A DNA stretch of 64,000 nt from Streptomyces roseirectus (GCF_014489635.1 NZ_CP060828.1:7800001-7864000); one strand, 5' to 3'; shown: positions 9,715 through 18,983, counted from the first letter of the stretch. Numbers and translations: made by a program. The notes: generated by a model not told the origin, from the letters alone.

Positions 9715-10362
9715 GTGAGAAGCAGCGGCGACGGTACGGCTGGGGGTGCCCCCGAACGAGGGTTCGGGGGGAGTGGCCCGTACCGGCTTCACGGCAGCGC
9801 GGCCGACCACGCTCCGCAGCGCCCGGCGGTGGTGCCGGGCAGCAGCAAGGGGGCGGTGACGATGGCGTCCGAGGAGATCGGCTACCGGGGCCCGACGGCC
9901 TGTGCGGCGGCCGGCATCACGTATCGGCAACTGGACTACTGGGCCCGGACCGGGCTCGTCGAGCCCAGTGTGCGGCCCGCCTACGGGTCGGGGACCCAGC
10001 GTCTTTACAGCTTCCGGGACGTCGTCGTCCTGAAGATCGTGAAGCGCTTCCTCGACACCGGTGTGTCGCTGCAGAACATTCGCGGCGCGGTGCGGCATCT
10101 GAGGGACAGCGGGTTCCGTGATCTGGAGCGGATGACGCTGATGAGCGACGGCGCGACGGTGTACGAGTGCACCTCGCCGGACGAGGTCCACGCGCTGCTC
10201 CAGGGCGGGCAGGGGGTCTTCGGGATCGCCGTGGGCGTCGTGTGGCGGGACGTGGAGAGCGCGTTGTCCGAGCTGCACGGCGAGCGGGTCGACACCGGCG
10301 AGACGCTGATCGGGCACAACCCGACGGACGAGCTGGCGAGACGGCGGCATCGGGCGGTCTGA
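9715..10362 (+). CDS. MerR-family transcriptional regulator (Rv1830/ResR-like)
   Basis: A 215-residue regulator. After a flexible N-terminal tail of about 50 residues the winged helix reads EEIGYRGPTACAAAGITYRQ and LVEPSVRPAYGSGTQRLY. The C-terminal part is helical with no recognised ligand domain. It matches the position of M. tuberculosis Rv1830 (ResR/McdR), a growth and division regulator. GTG 9715 has GGACGGAGG eight to ten bases upstream and lies after the promoter at 9656-9684. The function here is inferred from synteny. Confidence 0.87.
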   Translation: MRSSGDGTAGGAPERGFGGSGPYRLHGSAADHAPQRPAVVPGSSKGAVTMASEEIGYRGPTACAAAGITYRQLDYWARTGLVEPSVRPAYGSGTQRLYSFRDVVVLKIVKRFLDTGVSLQNIRGAVRHLRDSGFRDLERMTLMSDGATVYECTSPDEVHALLQGGQGVFGIAVGVVWRDVESALSELHGERVDTGETLIGHNPTDELARRRHRAV

Positions 10363-10444
10363 GGCGGTCTGAGGCACGCTGGGGCGGGTGTTTCGGGGTG
10401 TGCCGTCCGGGCCGTTGTCAGTGGCGTGGTGCAGCATCGGAGAT

Positions 10445-11809
10445 GTGAGAAACGCGCCGACGGTCCTGCACCTCGACATGGACGCCTTCTTCGCCTCGGT
10501 GGAGCAGGCGGCCAAGCCGAGTCTGCGCGGGAAGGCCGTCGTGGTGGGCGGGCTCGGGCCGCGCGGGGTGGTGGCCACCGCGTCGTACGAGGCGCGGGTG
10601 TTCGGGGTGCACTCGGCGATGCCCATGGCACAGGCGCGCAGGCTGGCACCCAACGCCGCGTACCTCACACCGCGCTTCGGGGTCTACCGGGCGATCAGCG
10701 AGCAGGTGATGGGGCTGCTGCGGGCCCTGTCGCCGCTGGTGGAGCCGCTGAGCCTGGACGAGGCATTTGTGGACCTGGAGGCCGAGGGGGCGGCTTGGGA
10801 CCGGGCGTCGGCCGAGGCGACGGGCAGCAGGCTGCGGGCGGACATACGGGCGGTCACGGGGCTGACCGGGTCGGTGGGGCTCGCCGCGTCCAAGATGCTC
10901 GCGAAGATCGCCTCCGAACGCGCCAAGCCGGACGGCCTGGTCCTGATCGAGCCGGGCACCGAGCGGGCGCTGCTCGGGCCGATGACGGTGCGCACGCTCC
11001 CCGGGGTCGGGCCGGCCACCGGGGACCACCTGCGGCGGGCCGGGATCACCACGGTCGACGAGATCGTCGAGGCCGGTGAGGACGAACTCGTCCGGCTGCT
11101 CGGCAAGGCGCACGGACACGGGCTGTACGCGATGGCGCTGGCGCGCGACGAGCGGCCCGTGGTGGCCGAGCGGGAGACCAAGTCGGTGTCCGTGGAGGAC
11201 ACCTACGACGTCGACATCCATGACCGGCTGCGGGTCGGGTTCGAGGTGCGGCGGCTCGCGGACCGGTGTGTGAGCCGGCTGCGGGCGGCCGGGCTGTCGG
11301 GGCGGACGATCGTGCTGAAGGTGCGGCGCTACGACTTCTCGACGCTGACCCGGTCCGAGACGCTGCGCGGGCCCACGGACGACCCCGCGGTGGTGCGGGA
11401 GGCGGCGGCGCGGCTGCTGGAGTCCGTGGACACCACGGGCGGGGTGCGGCTGCTGGGCGTCGGTGTGTCGGGGCTGGCGGACTTCACGCAGGAGGACCTG
11501 TTCGCGCAGGCCGCGGAGGAGATACGGGACGAGGAGGAGGTCGTGGAGGCGCCCGGGGAGGAGCCGGCCGACGTGGTGCCCGCCGAGCACCGGTGGCGGC
11601 CGGGGCAGGACGTGCGGCACGCCGAGTTCGGGCACGGGTGGGTGCAGGGCAGCGGGGTCGGGCGGGTGACCGTACGGTTCGAGACACCGGCGGACACCGT
11701 GCCGGGGCGGGTGCGGACGTTCCGGGTGGACGATGCCGGACTGGAGCCGGCGGAGGCGCTGCCGCTGGTGCCGGGGGAGGCGTGTGTCCAGGGCCTGTGC
11801 GGTACGTGA
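10445..11809 (+). CDS. dinB: DNA polymerase IV (Y family)
   Basis: A 454-residue translesion polymerase that copies past damaged bases. The catalytic motifs are LHLDMDAFFASVE (D11) and SLDEAFVDL (D105-E106). GSVGLAASKMLAKIAS completes the palm and TLPGVGPATGDHLRRAGI is the helix-hairpin-helix thumb element. The little-finger domain covers roughly 245-355. Beyond it is an actinobacterial tail with an acidic linker and a small beta domain (WRPGQDVRHAEFGHG) in place of a plain clamp-binding peptide. GTG 10445 gives the family N-terminus; the ribosome site is weak and GTG 10421 is possible. Confidence 0.92.
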   Translation: MRNAPTVLHLDMDAFFASVEQAAKPSLRGKAVVVGGLGPRGVVATASYEARVFGVHSAMPMAQARRLAPNAAYLTPRFGVYRAISEQVMGLLRALSPLVEPLSLDEAFVDLEAEGAAWDRASAEATGSRLRADIRAVTGLTGSVGLAASKMLAKIASERAKPDGLVLIEPGTERALLGPMTVRTLPGVGPATGDHLRRAGITTVDEIVEAGEDELVRLLGKAHGHGLYAMALARDERPVVAERETKSVSVEDTYDVDIHDRLRVGFEVRRLADRCVSRLRAAGLSGRTIVLKVRRYDFSTLTRSETLRGPTDDPAVVREAAARLLESVDTTGGVRLLGVGVSGLADFTQEDLFAQAAEEIRDEEEVVEAPGEEPADVVPAEHRWRPGQDVRHAEFGHGWVQGSGVGRVTVRFETPADTVPGRVRTFRVDDAGLEPAEALPLVPGEACVQGLCGT

Positions 11810-11853
11810 GCCTGAGAGATTCCGGAGCCTGGGCCTGGGGCGGGGGCTGGTGT

Positions 11854-12228
11854 TCAGGGGGTCGGGTCGTCGCCCGCGATGGTGCCGAAGTCGCGGTCCT
11901 CCGGTGGGGTGGGGGCGACGGTGTCCATGCCGTAGTGGTGGTAGAGCTGGAGTTCCTGGGCGGGGGAGAGGTGGCGGCCGACGCCGAAGTCGGGGGCGTC
12001 CTTGATGAGGGCGCGGTCGTAGGGGACGTGGAGGGTGCCTTCGACGAGTTCGCTGGTCTCCAGGGGGACGAAGGCGTCGCGGGTGAAGATGCCGGTCCTT
12101 ATCGCGGCCCACTCGGGGACGCCGGTCGCGTCGTCGAGGTAGACCTCGTCGATCGTGCCGATCTTCGCGCCGTTGCGGTCGTACGCCTTGCGGCCGATCA
12201 GGTGGCGCGGATCGATGTCGGTCTGCAC
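11854..12228 (-). CDS. PRC-barrel domain protein
   Basis: A 124-residue cytoplasmic protein. Residues 1-75 form a PRC barrel: HLIGRKAYDRNGAKIGTIDE and YLDDATGVPEWAAIRTGIF. The tail carries HLSPAQELQLYHHYG, seen in Streptomyces stress-associated PRC proteins. The start is GTG 12228 preceded by GGAGGG. It is transcribed convergently with dinB and divergently from the riboswitch-gcvP unit. Its role is unknown. Confidence 0.85.
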   Translation of the reverse strand: MQTDIDPRHLIGRKAYDRNGAKIGTIDEVYLDDATGVPEWAAIRTGIFTRDAFVPLETSELVEGTLHVPYDRALIKDAPDFGVGRHLSPAQELQLYHHYGMDTVAPTPPEDRDFGTIAGDDPTP

Positions 12229-12332
12229 GGGCCCTCCAGTGGTCGCAAGTCGGCTGAGATTCGTCGTAAGGACTACAAAAGAACAGAACTGGTCGCGGGG
12301 CCACTCGAAGAAGGCGCCGTTGACCTCGCTGG

Positions 12333-12338
12333 TAGGCT
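12333..12338 (+). promoter_or_regulatory. gcvP: Candidate -10 box of the gcvP transcript
   Basis: TAGGCT would place the transcription start near 12345, about a dozen bases before the first riboswitch helix. No convincing -35 element is seen. Confidence 0.4.
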
Positions 12339-12357
12339 GGAAATGGCTGTCGACCCT

Positions 12358-12556
12358 GTGCGGGAGAGTCCTCCGGAACATCGGGGGCGCCGAAGGAGCA
12401 ACTCCTCCCCGGAATCTCTCAGGCTCACGTACCGCATGGACGAGGTCACTCTGGAAAGCAGAGCGGGTGTCGACGGCGTCCGCTCTCACCGACGGTGAAA
12501 GCCGGGCGCTCTCGGGCGGCCGGTGAAGCTCTCAGGTTGAGATGACAGAGGGGGAG
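12358..12556 (+). ncRNA. Tandem glycine riboswitch
   Basis: Two glycine aptamers lie in the gcvP leader. The first runs from GCGGGAGAGTCC through GCCGAAGGAGCAA to AATCTCTCAGG, closed by CCGC near 12432. The second runs from CTCTGGAAAGC (12449) through CACCGACGGTGAAAGCC to AAGCTCTCAGGTT and GACAGAGGGGG (about 12543-12553). These are the conserved core elements of the class. Glycine riboswitches are known to activate glycine cleavage genes in Streptomyces griseus. Here the element ends about 65 bases before gcvP and should switch it on when glycine is plentiful. Confidence 0.96.
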
Positions 12557-12618
12557 GCCGTCCGGGCACCCCACAGCCGTGGTGCCCCCGAAGGTCGTCT
12601 TGGACCAGGAGGCCCCCC

Positions 12619-15504
12619 ATGACAGCCCCCCGTACGCCGCTCCACGTCCTGGAACAGGGCGTTCCCTTCGAACAGCGCCATATCGGGCCCGACCGGGAGG
12701 CCCAGGACAAGATGCTCGCGCAGGTCGGCTACGGCTCGCTGGACGAGCTGACCGCCGCCGCCGTGCCGGACGCCATCAAGAACGTCGCCGCGCTCGCGCT
12801 GCCCGGGGCGCGGACCGAGGCCGAGGTGCTGGCCGAGCTGCGGGAGCTGGCCGGCCGCAACCAGGTGCTCGGATCGATGATCGGGCTCGGGTACCACGGG
12901 ACGTTCACGCCGCCCGTGATCCTGCGCAACGTGATGGAGAACCCGGCCTGGTACACCGCGTACACGCCGTACCAGCCGGAGATCTCTCAAGGGCGGCTCG
13001 AAGCGCTGCTCAACTTCCAGACGATGGTGGCCGACCTGACCGGGCTGCCGACGTCCGGGGCCTCGCTGCTCGACGAGGGCACCGCCGCCGCCGAGGCGAT
13101 GGCGCTGTCGCTGCGGATGGGCAAGAACAAGAAGGGGCTCTTCCTCGTCGACGCGGACGCGCTCCCGCAGACCGTCGCCGTGATCCGGACGCGGGCCGAG
13201 CCGACGGGTGTCGAGGTCGTCGTCGCCGATCTCGGCGAGGGGATTCCGGCCGAGGTCGCCGGGCGGGAGATCAACGGGGTGCTGGTCCAGTACCCGGGCG
13301 CCTCCGGCGTCGTCCGCGATCTCAAGCCGCTGATCGAACAGGCGCATGAGCTGGGCGCGTTGGTCACCGTGGCCGCCGATCTGCTCGCGTTGACGTTGCT
13401 GACGTCGCCCGGGGAGCTGGGGGCGGACATCGCCGTCGGGACCACGCAGCGGTTCGGGGTGCCGATGGGGTTCGGGGGGCCGCACGCCGGATACATGGCC
13501 GTGCACGAGAAGTTCGCGCGGAGTCTGCCCGGACGGCTCGTCGGGGTGTCCGTCGACGTGGACGGGAACCGGGCGTACCGGCTGGCGCTCCAGACGCGTG
13601 AGCAGCACATCCGGCGGGAGAAGGCGACCAGCAACATCTGTACGGCGCAGGTGCTGCTCGCGGTGATGGCCGGGATGTACGCCGTCTACCACGGGCCCGA
13701 GGGGCTGCGGCAGATCGCCTGGAAGACGCACCGGTACGCCACCGTCCTCGCGGAGGGGCTGCGCGGCGGGGGCGTCGAGATCGTCCACCGTTCCTACTTC
13801 GACACGGTGCTGGTGCGGGTGCCCGGGGACGCGGCTCGGGTTGTCGACGTCGCTCGGGACGGTGGGGTGAACCTGCGGCTCGTCGACGGTGACCATGTGT
13901 CCATCGCCTGCGACGAGACCACCACGCGGGAGCAACTGGCCGTCGTGTGGCGGGCGTTCGGGGTCGACGGGGACGTGGACGCGCTCGACGCGGGCGCCGG
14001 GGAGGTGCTGGGCGACGAGGTGCTGCGGCGGGACGAGATCCTGACGCACCCCGTGTTCCACCAGCACCGGTCCGAGACCGCGATGCTGCGGTACCTGCGC
14101 AAGCTCGCCGACCGGGACTACGCGCTCGACCGGGGGATGATTCCGCTCGGGTCGTGCACGATGAAGCTCAACGCGACGACCGAGATGGAGCCGGTGACCT
14201 GGCCCGAGTTCGGGCAGCTGCACCCCTTCGCGCCGATCGAGCAGGCCGGCGGGTACCTCACGCTCATCCGGGAGCTGGAGGAGCGGCTGGCCGAGGTCAC
14301 CGGGTACGACAAGGTGTCGCTGCAGCCGAACGCCGGGTCGCAGGGGGAGTTGGCGGGGCTGCTCGCCGTCCGGGCGTACCACCGGGCCAACGGGGACCTC
14401 CAGCGGACCGTGTGTCTGATTCCGTCGTCGGCGCACGGGACCAACGCGGCGAGCGCGGTGATGGCCGGGATGAAGGTCGTCGTCGTCAAGACCTCCGAGG
14501 ACGGGGAGGTCGACGTCGAGGATCTGCGGGGGAAGATCGGGCAGTACCGGGACGAGCTCGCGGTGCTGATGATCACGTATCCGTCGACGCACGGGGTGTT
14601 CGAGGAGCACGTGGGGGAGATCTGCGGGCTGGTGCACGAGGCCGGCGGGCAGGTCTACGTCGACGGGGCGAATCTGAACGCGCTCGTCGGGCTGGCCAAG
14701 CCCGGTCACTTCGGCGGGGACGTGTCGCACCTGAACCTGCACAAGACGTTCTGCATTCCGCACGGCGGGGGTGGGCCGGGGGTCGGGCCCGTGGCCGTGC
14801 GGGCCCATCTCGCGCCCTATCTGCCCAACCACCCCTTGCAGAGCGAGGCCGGGCCGGACACCGGCGTCGGGCCGGTCTCCGCGGCGCCCTGGGGGTCCGC
14901 CGGGATCCTGCCGATCTCCTGGGCCTATGTGCGGCTCATGGGCGGGGACGGGCTCAAGCGGGCCACCCAGGTCGCGGTGCTCTCCGCGAACTACGTCGCC
15001 AAGCGGCTTGAGCCGCACTACCCCGTGCTCTACACCGGGCCCGGGGGGCTTGTCGCGCACGAGTGCATCATCGATCTCCGGCCGCTGACCAAGGCGACAG
15101 GGGTGAGTGTGGACGATGTGGCCAAGCGGCTCATCGACTACGGGTTCCACGCGCCGACCATGTCGTTCCCGGTGGCCGGGACGCTCATGATCGAGCCGAC
15201 CGAGTCTGAGGATCTTGCCGAGCTGGATCGGTTCTGTGCGGCGATGATCGCTATTCGGGGGGAGATCGAGAAGGTCGGGAACGGGGAGTGGAGTGGGGAT
15301 GACAATCCGTTGCGCAATGCTCCGCATACGGCTGCCGCGGTGAGTGGGGAGTGGGAGCACGGCTATTCTCGGGAGACGGCTGTGTTTCCCGGTGGGGGGT
15401 CTGTCGCCGATAAGTACTGGCCGCCGGTTCGGCGGATCGACCAGGCGTTCGGGGACCGGAATCTGGTGTGTTCGTGCCCGCCGTTGGAGGCTTACGAGGC
15501 GTGA
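12619..15504 (+). CDS. gcvP: Glycine dehydrogenase (decarboxylating), P protein of the glycine cleavage system
   Basis: A 961-residue PLP enzyme that decarboxylates glycine and passes the aminomethyl group to lipoyl-GcvH. N-terminal [10 protein letters not shown] is the usual opening, and the two halves of the homodimer-like fold are both present. The PLP lysine is K709 in [18 protein letters not shown], followed by the glycine-rich loop. The length matches single-chain P proteins. It starts at ATG 12619 after AGGAGG and is governed by the upstream tandem glycine riboswitch. gcvT and gcvH are not in the window. Confidence 0.98.
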   Translation: MTAPRTPLHVLEQGVPFEQRHIGPDREAQDKMLAQVGYGSLDELTAAAVPDAIKNVAALALPGARTEAEVLAELRELAGRNQVLGSMIGLGYHGTFTPPVILRNVMENPAWYTAYTPYQPEISQGRLEALLNFQTMVADLTGLPTSGASLLDEGTAAAEAMALSLRMGKNKKGLFLVDADALPQTVAVIRTRAEPTGVEVVVADLGEGIPAEVAGREINGVLVQYPGASGVVRDLKPLIEQAHELGALVTVAADLLALTLLTSPGELGADIAVGTTQRFGVPMGFGGPHAGYMAVHEKFARSLPGRLVGVSVDVDGNRAYRLALQTREQHIRREKATSNICTAQVLLAVMAGMYAVYHGPEGLRQIAWKTHRYATVLAEGLRGGGVEIVHRSYFDTVLVRVPGDAARVVDVARDGGVNLRLVDGDHVSIACDETTTREQLAVVWRAFGVDGDVDALDAGAGEVLGDEVLRRDEILTHPVFHQHRSETAMLRYLRKLADRDYALDRGMIPLGSCTMKLNATTEMEPVTWPEFGQLHPFAPIEQAGGYLTLIRELEERLAEVTGYDKVSLQPNAGSQGELAGLLAVRAYHRANGDLQRTVCLIPSSAHGTNAASAVMAGMKVVVVKTSEDGEVDVEDLRGKIGQYRDELAVLMITYPSTHGVFEEHVGEICGLVHEAGGQVYVDGANLNALVGLAKPGHFGGDVSHLNLHKTFCIPHGGGGPGVGPVAVRAHLAPYLPNHPLQSEAGPDTGVGPVSAAPWGSAGILPISWAYVRLMGGDGLKRATQVAVLSANYVAKRLEPHYPVLYTGPGGLVAHECIIDLRPLTKATGVSVDDVAKRLIDYGFHAPTMSFPVAGTLMIEPTESEDLAELDRFCAAMIAIRGEIEKVGNGEWSGDDNPLRNAPHTAAAVSGEWEHGYSRETAVFPGGGSVADKYWPPVRRIDQAFGDRNLVCSCPPLEAYEA

Positions 15505-15528
15505 ATGAGTGAGGGGCTTCTTGCTCCT

Positions 15529-15566
15529 GGGCCCTTTCCCTTCGGGGGAGGGGCCCTTTCCTTTTT
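15529..15566 (+). terminator. Terminator between gcvP and modC
   Basis: A 12-bp stem with G-U pairs (15529-15540 with 15545-15556) is capped by a TTCG tetraloop and followed by TTTCCTTTTTC. It starts 24 bases after the gcvP stop and ends at the stop codon of the convergent modC gene. Confidence 0.85.
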
Positions 15567-16619
15567 CTATGCCGGGTAGGCGTGTGTCTGGGTTGCCTTC
15601 AGTGAGGCCCAGAGTTCGGTGCCGGGGTGGAGGTTCAGTTCTGCGGCGGCTGCTGTGGTCAGGTCGGCTGTCAGGGGGAGGTCGCCTTTCAGGTCGGCTC
15701 TGATCTGGTCGCCGTGGGATTCCATGCCGGCTACCTCGCAGTGCCAGAGGTTTCGGGCGCTGGAGGATTCCGGGCGGGTGCGGTGGAGGGTTACCGCGGA
15801 AGGGGGGAATGCTACGAATGTCTCGCCGGTGAGGTGTTCTGCCGTGGTGATTTTCTGGCCTGTGGAGAGGGTTACCTCTGTGCCGGTCGACTTTCCTCTG
15901 TAGAGGTTCAGGCCCACTAGTTGGGCTATGTACTCGGTTCTGGGGTGGCGGGCTATTTCTGTGGGGGTGCCCTCCTGGACCGTGCGGCCCTGTTCTATGA
16001 CCACCAGGCGGTCGGCCAGGACCATCGCGTCCAGGGGGTCGTGGGTGACGATGATGGCCACGGCTTCGAACTCTGCCAAGTGGTGGCGGAGTTGGGCTCT
16101 TGTCTCCAGGCGGGTTCTCGCGTCCAGGGCCGCCAGGGGTTCGTCCAGGAGGAGTAGGCGGGGGTTGGTGGCCAGGGCTCTTGCCAGGGCTACGCGTTGG
16201 GCTTGGCCGCCGGAGAGGTGGCGGGGTTTCTTGTCGGCGTGGGCCGACAGGTTCATGCGGGTCAGCCAGGATTTCGCGGTGGCTCTGGATTGTTGTTTCG
16301 TCGCGCCTTGGCATCTTGGGCCGAAGGCGATGTTGTCCAGGGCGGTGAGGTGGGGGAAGAGGAGGTAGTCCTGGAATACGACGCCTACCGGGCGGGATTC
16401 CGGGGGGATGTTTTCGAGGGGGTGGCCGTCCAGGTGGAGGTGGCCGGTGGTGAGGGGGAGCAGGCCGGCGAGGGCTCTCAGGGCGGTGGTTTTGCCTGCG
16501 CCGTTGGGGCCTAGGAGGGCCAGTACTTCGCCGGGGGTGGCTTTGAGGGTGATGTCCAGGTGGAAGGTTGGGGGGTGGTGGACTGTCAGGTGGGCGTTCA
16601 GGCCGGGGTGGGTGGGCAT
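15567..16619 (-). CDS. modC: Molybdate ABC transporter ATP-binding protein
   Basis: A 350-residue ATPase that should energise molybdate uptake with the permease at 16814-17611. It shows Walker A GPNGAGKT (37-44), the Q-loop VFQDYLLFPH, signature LSGGQ (135-139), Walker B LLLLDE (155-160) and the switch histidine in VTHDPLDAMVLADR. The C-terminal 100 residues form a mop/TOBE-like domain as in ModC. ATG 16619 is preceded by AGGA; a much longer open frame extends upstream but crosses an intergenic repeat. It is the last gene of the mod cluster. Confidence 0.9.
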   Translation of the reverse strand: MPTHPGLNAHLTVHHPPTFHLDITLKATPGEVLALLGPNGAGKTTALRALAGLLPLTTGHLHLDGHPLENIPPESRPVGVVFQDYLLFPHLTALDNIAFGPRCQGATKQQSRATAKSWLTRMNLSAHADKKPRHLSGGQAQRVALARALATNPRLLLLDEPLAALDARTRLETRAQLRHHLAEFEAVAIIVTHDPLDAMVLADRLVVIEQGRTVQEGTPTEIARHPRTEYIAQLVGLNLYRGKSTGTEVTLSTGQKITTAEHLTGETFVAFPPSAVTLHRTRPESSSARNLWHCEVAGMESHGDQIRADLKGDLPLTADLTTAAAAELNLHPGTELWASLKATQTHAYPA

Positions 16620-16752
16620 GGGGTCCTGTGTGCGGGTTGGGGGTGGCCGGGGGTTTCCCACCCGCCCACCCGTGCGGGTTTTGTTGTCGGGTGCGGGTTT
16701 TACTTGTGGGGGGTTCGGTTGAGTGGCGGGTGCGGTTTTGTTGTGGCTAGGC

Positions 16753-16779
16753 GCGCAGTTCCCCGCGCCCCTGGGCGGC
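16753..16779. repeat. Streptomyces intergenic repeat (GCGCAGTTCCCCGCGCCCCT type)
   Basis: The 20-base core GCGCAGTTCCCCGCGCCCCT, which recurs in intergenic DNA of many Streptomyces genomes by my recollection, lies in the 194-base gap between modB and modC. The rest of the gap is G/T-rich without a gene. The insertion separates two genes that are usually adjacent. Confidence 0.6.
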
Positions 16780-16813
16780 GATGGTGGTGCGTTTGTTTTT
16801 ATGTGCCCTGCGT

Positions 16814-17611
16814 TTAGTTTGTTGCCGTCAGCCAGTTCTCCCTCAGGGCCGCCAGGACTGCTATGGAGACTGCCAGTAGGACCAGGCTCAGGGCCATTGC
16901 TGATTCTGGGTTGTTCTGCAAGGCCAGGTAGACGGCCAACGGCATTGTTTGGGTTTTGCCTGGGAAGTTGCCTGCGAAAGTTATCGTTGCGCCGAATTCG
17001 CCCAGGGCTCTTGCCCAGGCGAGGACCGCGCCGGCGGCTATTCCGGGGGCGATCAGGGGGAGGGTGATGCGGCGGAAGGCGGTGAAGCGGGTGGCGCCGA
17101 GGGTGGCTGCCGCTTCTTCGTAGCGGGGGTCGGCGGCTCGGAGGGTGCCTTCGACGCTGATGATCAGGAAGGGCATGGCTACGAAGGATTCGGCGAGGAT
17201 GACGCCGGTGGTGGTGAAGGGGAGGGTGAGGCCGAACCACTGGTCCAGCCACTTGCCGACGATGCCGTTGCGACCCAGGGCCATGAGCAGGGCCACGCCG
17301 CCCACCACCGGGGGGAGGACCAGGGGGAGGGTGACCAGGGCTCTCAGGAGGGCGCGGCCGGGGAAGTCGACTCGGGCCAGGAGCCAGGCCAGGGGGACGC
17401 CCAGGAGGAGGCTCACGGCGGTGGCGGCCGTGGCGCAGAGGAGGGAGAGGCGGAGGGCGTCCCAGACCTCGGGGGTGGTGAGGAGGGCGGGGAGGCTGCG
17501 CCAGGGGGTGCGGACGAGGAGGGCGAGGAGGGGGAGGAGGAGGAAGGCCAGGCCGAGGAGGGCCGGGGTGAGGAGGGGGAGGGGGACGGTGGCTCCCCGG
17601 CGGGGCTTCAC
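16814..17611 (-). CDS. modB: Molybdate ABC transporter permease
   Basis: A 265-residue inner-membrane permease with about five or six transmembrane helices. The cytoplasmic EAA loop reads EEAAATLGATRFTAFRRITL, the contact site for the ATPase. ARALGEFGATITFAGN near residue 210 is a ModB hallmark. GTG 17611 follows the modA stop by 28 bases with GGGAG upstream. It should carry molybdate delivered by ModA across the membrane using ModC. Confidence 0.92.
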   Translation of the reverse strand: MKPRRGATVPLPLLTPALLGLAFLLLPLLALLVRTPWRSLPALLTTPEVWDALRLSLLCATAATAVSLLLGVPLAWLLARVDFPGRALLRALVTLPLVLPPVVGGVALLMALGRNGIVGKWLDQWFGLTLPFTTTGVILAESFVAMPFLIISVEGTLRAADPRYEEAAATLGATRFTAFRRITLPLIAPGIAAGAVLAWARALGEFGATITFAGNFPGKTQTMPLAVYLALQNNPESAMALSLVLLAVSIAVLAALRENWLTATN

Positions 17612-17639
17612 TGGGGGTTCTCCCTGGGGTGTGGCGGGG

Positions 17640-18455
17640 TCACGGCTGGAGGAAGCCCGCTTCCGTCAGTGTCGTGCGGCCCTCGGCCGAGCGCACCAGC
17701 GCGATGAACGCCCGGGCCGCCGTCGCGTTGGGGGCGTCCTTGAGGAGGGCGATCGGGTAGTCGTTGACGGCCTGGGAGGACTCGGGGAAGTCGATGCCCT
17801 GGACCTTGTCGCCGGCGGCGTGGACGTCGGTCTTGTAGACGAGGGCCGCGTCCACCTCCTTCAGCTCGACCTTGGTGAGGGCGGACTTGACGTCCTGCTC
17901 GTAGGAGACGGGGGTGACCTTGACCCCCGTCGTCGTGAGGATCTTGTCCGCCGCAGCGCCGCACGGCACCGACTTGTCGCACAGGGCGACCTTGAGGCCG
18001 GGCTTGGTGAGGTCCTTGAGGGCGGTGATCTTCTCGGGGTTGCCCGGCAGCGTGGCGATCTCCAGCTGGTTGCGGGCGAAGGTGACCGGCGCGGACGCGT
18101 TGGCCTTCTTGCCGGTCACCAGCGCCATGGTCTTGGCGCTGGCCGCGGCGAAGACGTCGGCGGGGGCACCACCCGTGATGCTCGCGGCGAGGCTGTCGCT
18201 GCCGGCGAAGCTGAAGGCGACCTTGGTGCCGGGGTGGGCCTTCTCGAACTGCTCGCCGAGGGCCGTGAAGCTCTCCTTGAGGGAGGCGGCGGCGAAGACG
18301 GTGACGGTGCCGGAGAGCTTGCCGGAGGCCGAGGGCGCCGAGTCCGGCGACGAGCCCGAGGAGTCCGATGAGCACGCGCCCAGCGTCAGCAGGGCGGCTG
18401 CTCCCGCGCCGGTCACCTGGAGCAACCGGCGGGTGCGGGGCGCGGGACGGGTCAT
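17640..18455 (-). CDS. modA: Molybdate-binding lipoprotein
   Basis: A 271-residue extracytoplasmic binding protein. A positively charged start (TRPAPRTRRLL), a hydrophobic stretch and the lipobox LGAC mark a lipoprotein signal. The mature protein has ModA motifs: VFAAASLKESFTALGEQFE, FSFAGSDSLAASITGGAPADVFA and VSYEQDVKSALTKVELKEVDAALVY (read in parts). ATG 18455 has GAGGAGT eight bases upstream; the GTG just before it is an alternative. It heads modABC. Confidence 0.93.
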   Translation of the reverse strand: MTRPAPRTRRLLQVTGAGAAALLTLGACSSDSSGSSPDSAPSASGKLSGTVTVFAAASLKESFTALGEQFEKAHPGTKVAFSFAGSDSLAASITGGAPADVFAAASAKTMALVTGKKANASAPVTFARNQLEIATLPGNPEKITALKDLTKPGLKVALCDKSVPCGAAADKILTTTGVKVTPVSYEQDVKSALTKVELKEVDAALVYKTDVHAAGDKVQGIDFPESSQAVNDYPIALLKDAPNATAARAFIALVRSAEGRTTLTEAGFLQP

Positions 18456-18514
18456 CACGGGGACTCCTCGGGGACGGTCTGACGGCCGTGATGATGATAC
18501 TGCCGCATGTGCTA

Positions 18515-18524
18515 GGCGTACGCC
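18515..18524. promoter_or_regulatory. Palindrome in the modA promoter region
   Basis: GGCGTACGCC is a perfect 10-bp palindrome 60 bases upstream of modA, between it and the HTH-TOBE regulator. It is a candidate operator for that regulator; such short GC palindromes also occur by chance. Confidence 0.3.
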
Positions 18525-18587
18525 CCTGTTCTCCTCGCGTGAGCTGGCTTGATATGGGTGAATGGCGCGCAGATGCGAGCCTGATGC

Positions 18588-18983
18588 TTACGTCGTCAGA
18601 TCGACATGCACATTCGTCGACTTCACCCGCGCCGTCGCTTCCATCCCCACCTCAAGGCCCAGCTCCTCCACCGCCTCCCTGGTCAGCAGTGAGACCAGTC
18701 GGTGCGGGCCCGCCTGGATCTCGACCTGGGCCGCGACGTCGCCGAGTTTCACGGCCGTGACGATGCCGGAGAAGGCGTTGCGGGCGGAGGTGTGCGACGG
18801 GGTCTCGTCGCCGTCCGACCTCGCGAGTTCGACGGAGAACGCGGCGAGGTCCGTGCCGTCCACGAGGCGCCGGCCGGTGTCGTCGCGGTGCGTGGTGAAC
18901 CGGCCGGCGTCGGCCCAGCGGCGTGCGGTGTCGGGGCTGACGCCGAGGAGGCGGGCGGCCTGGCCGATGGTGTAGGAGTGCAT
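18588..18983 (-). CDS. HTH (MerR/BldC-like) plus TOBE molybdate-binding regulator
   Basis: A 131-residue protein with an N-terminal MerR/BldC-type helix-turn-helix (residues 3-45, YTIGQAARLLGVSPDTARRW) and a C-terminal TOBE/mop domain (about 65-130, ARNAFSGIVTAVKLGDVAAQ, ending VKSTNVHVDL) that in related proteins binds molybdate. It lies 132 bases upstream of modA on the same strand, so it is probably the molybdate-responsive regulator of modABC, built differently from enterobacterial ModE. ATG 18983 sets the N-terminus; a longer frame upstream is the antisense shadow of the permease gene. Confidence 0.88.
   Translation of the reverse strand: MHSYTIGQAARLLGVSPDTARRWADAGRFTTHRDDTGRRLVDGTDLAAFSVELARSDGDETPSHTSARNAFSGIVTAVKLGDVAAQVEIQAGPHRLVSLLTREAVEELGLEVGMEATARVKSTNVHVDLTT

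Noticed and set aside
10418..12304. A 628-codon open frame on the minus strand
   Set aside because: It is the antisense shadow of dinB; the real minus-strand gene there is the PRC-barrel gene in another frame.
12532..16314. A 1260-codon open frame on the minus strand
   Set aside because: It runs antisense through gcvP and through modC out of frame; low-complexity translation with no domain.
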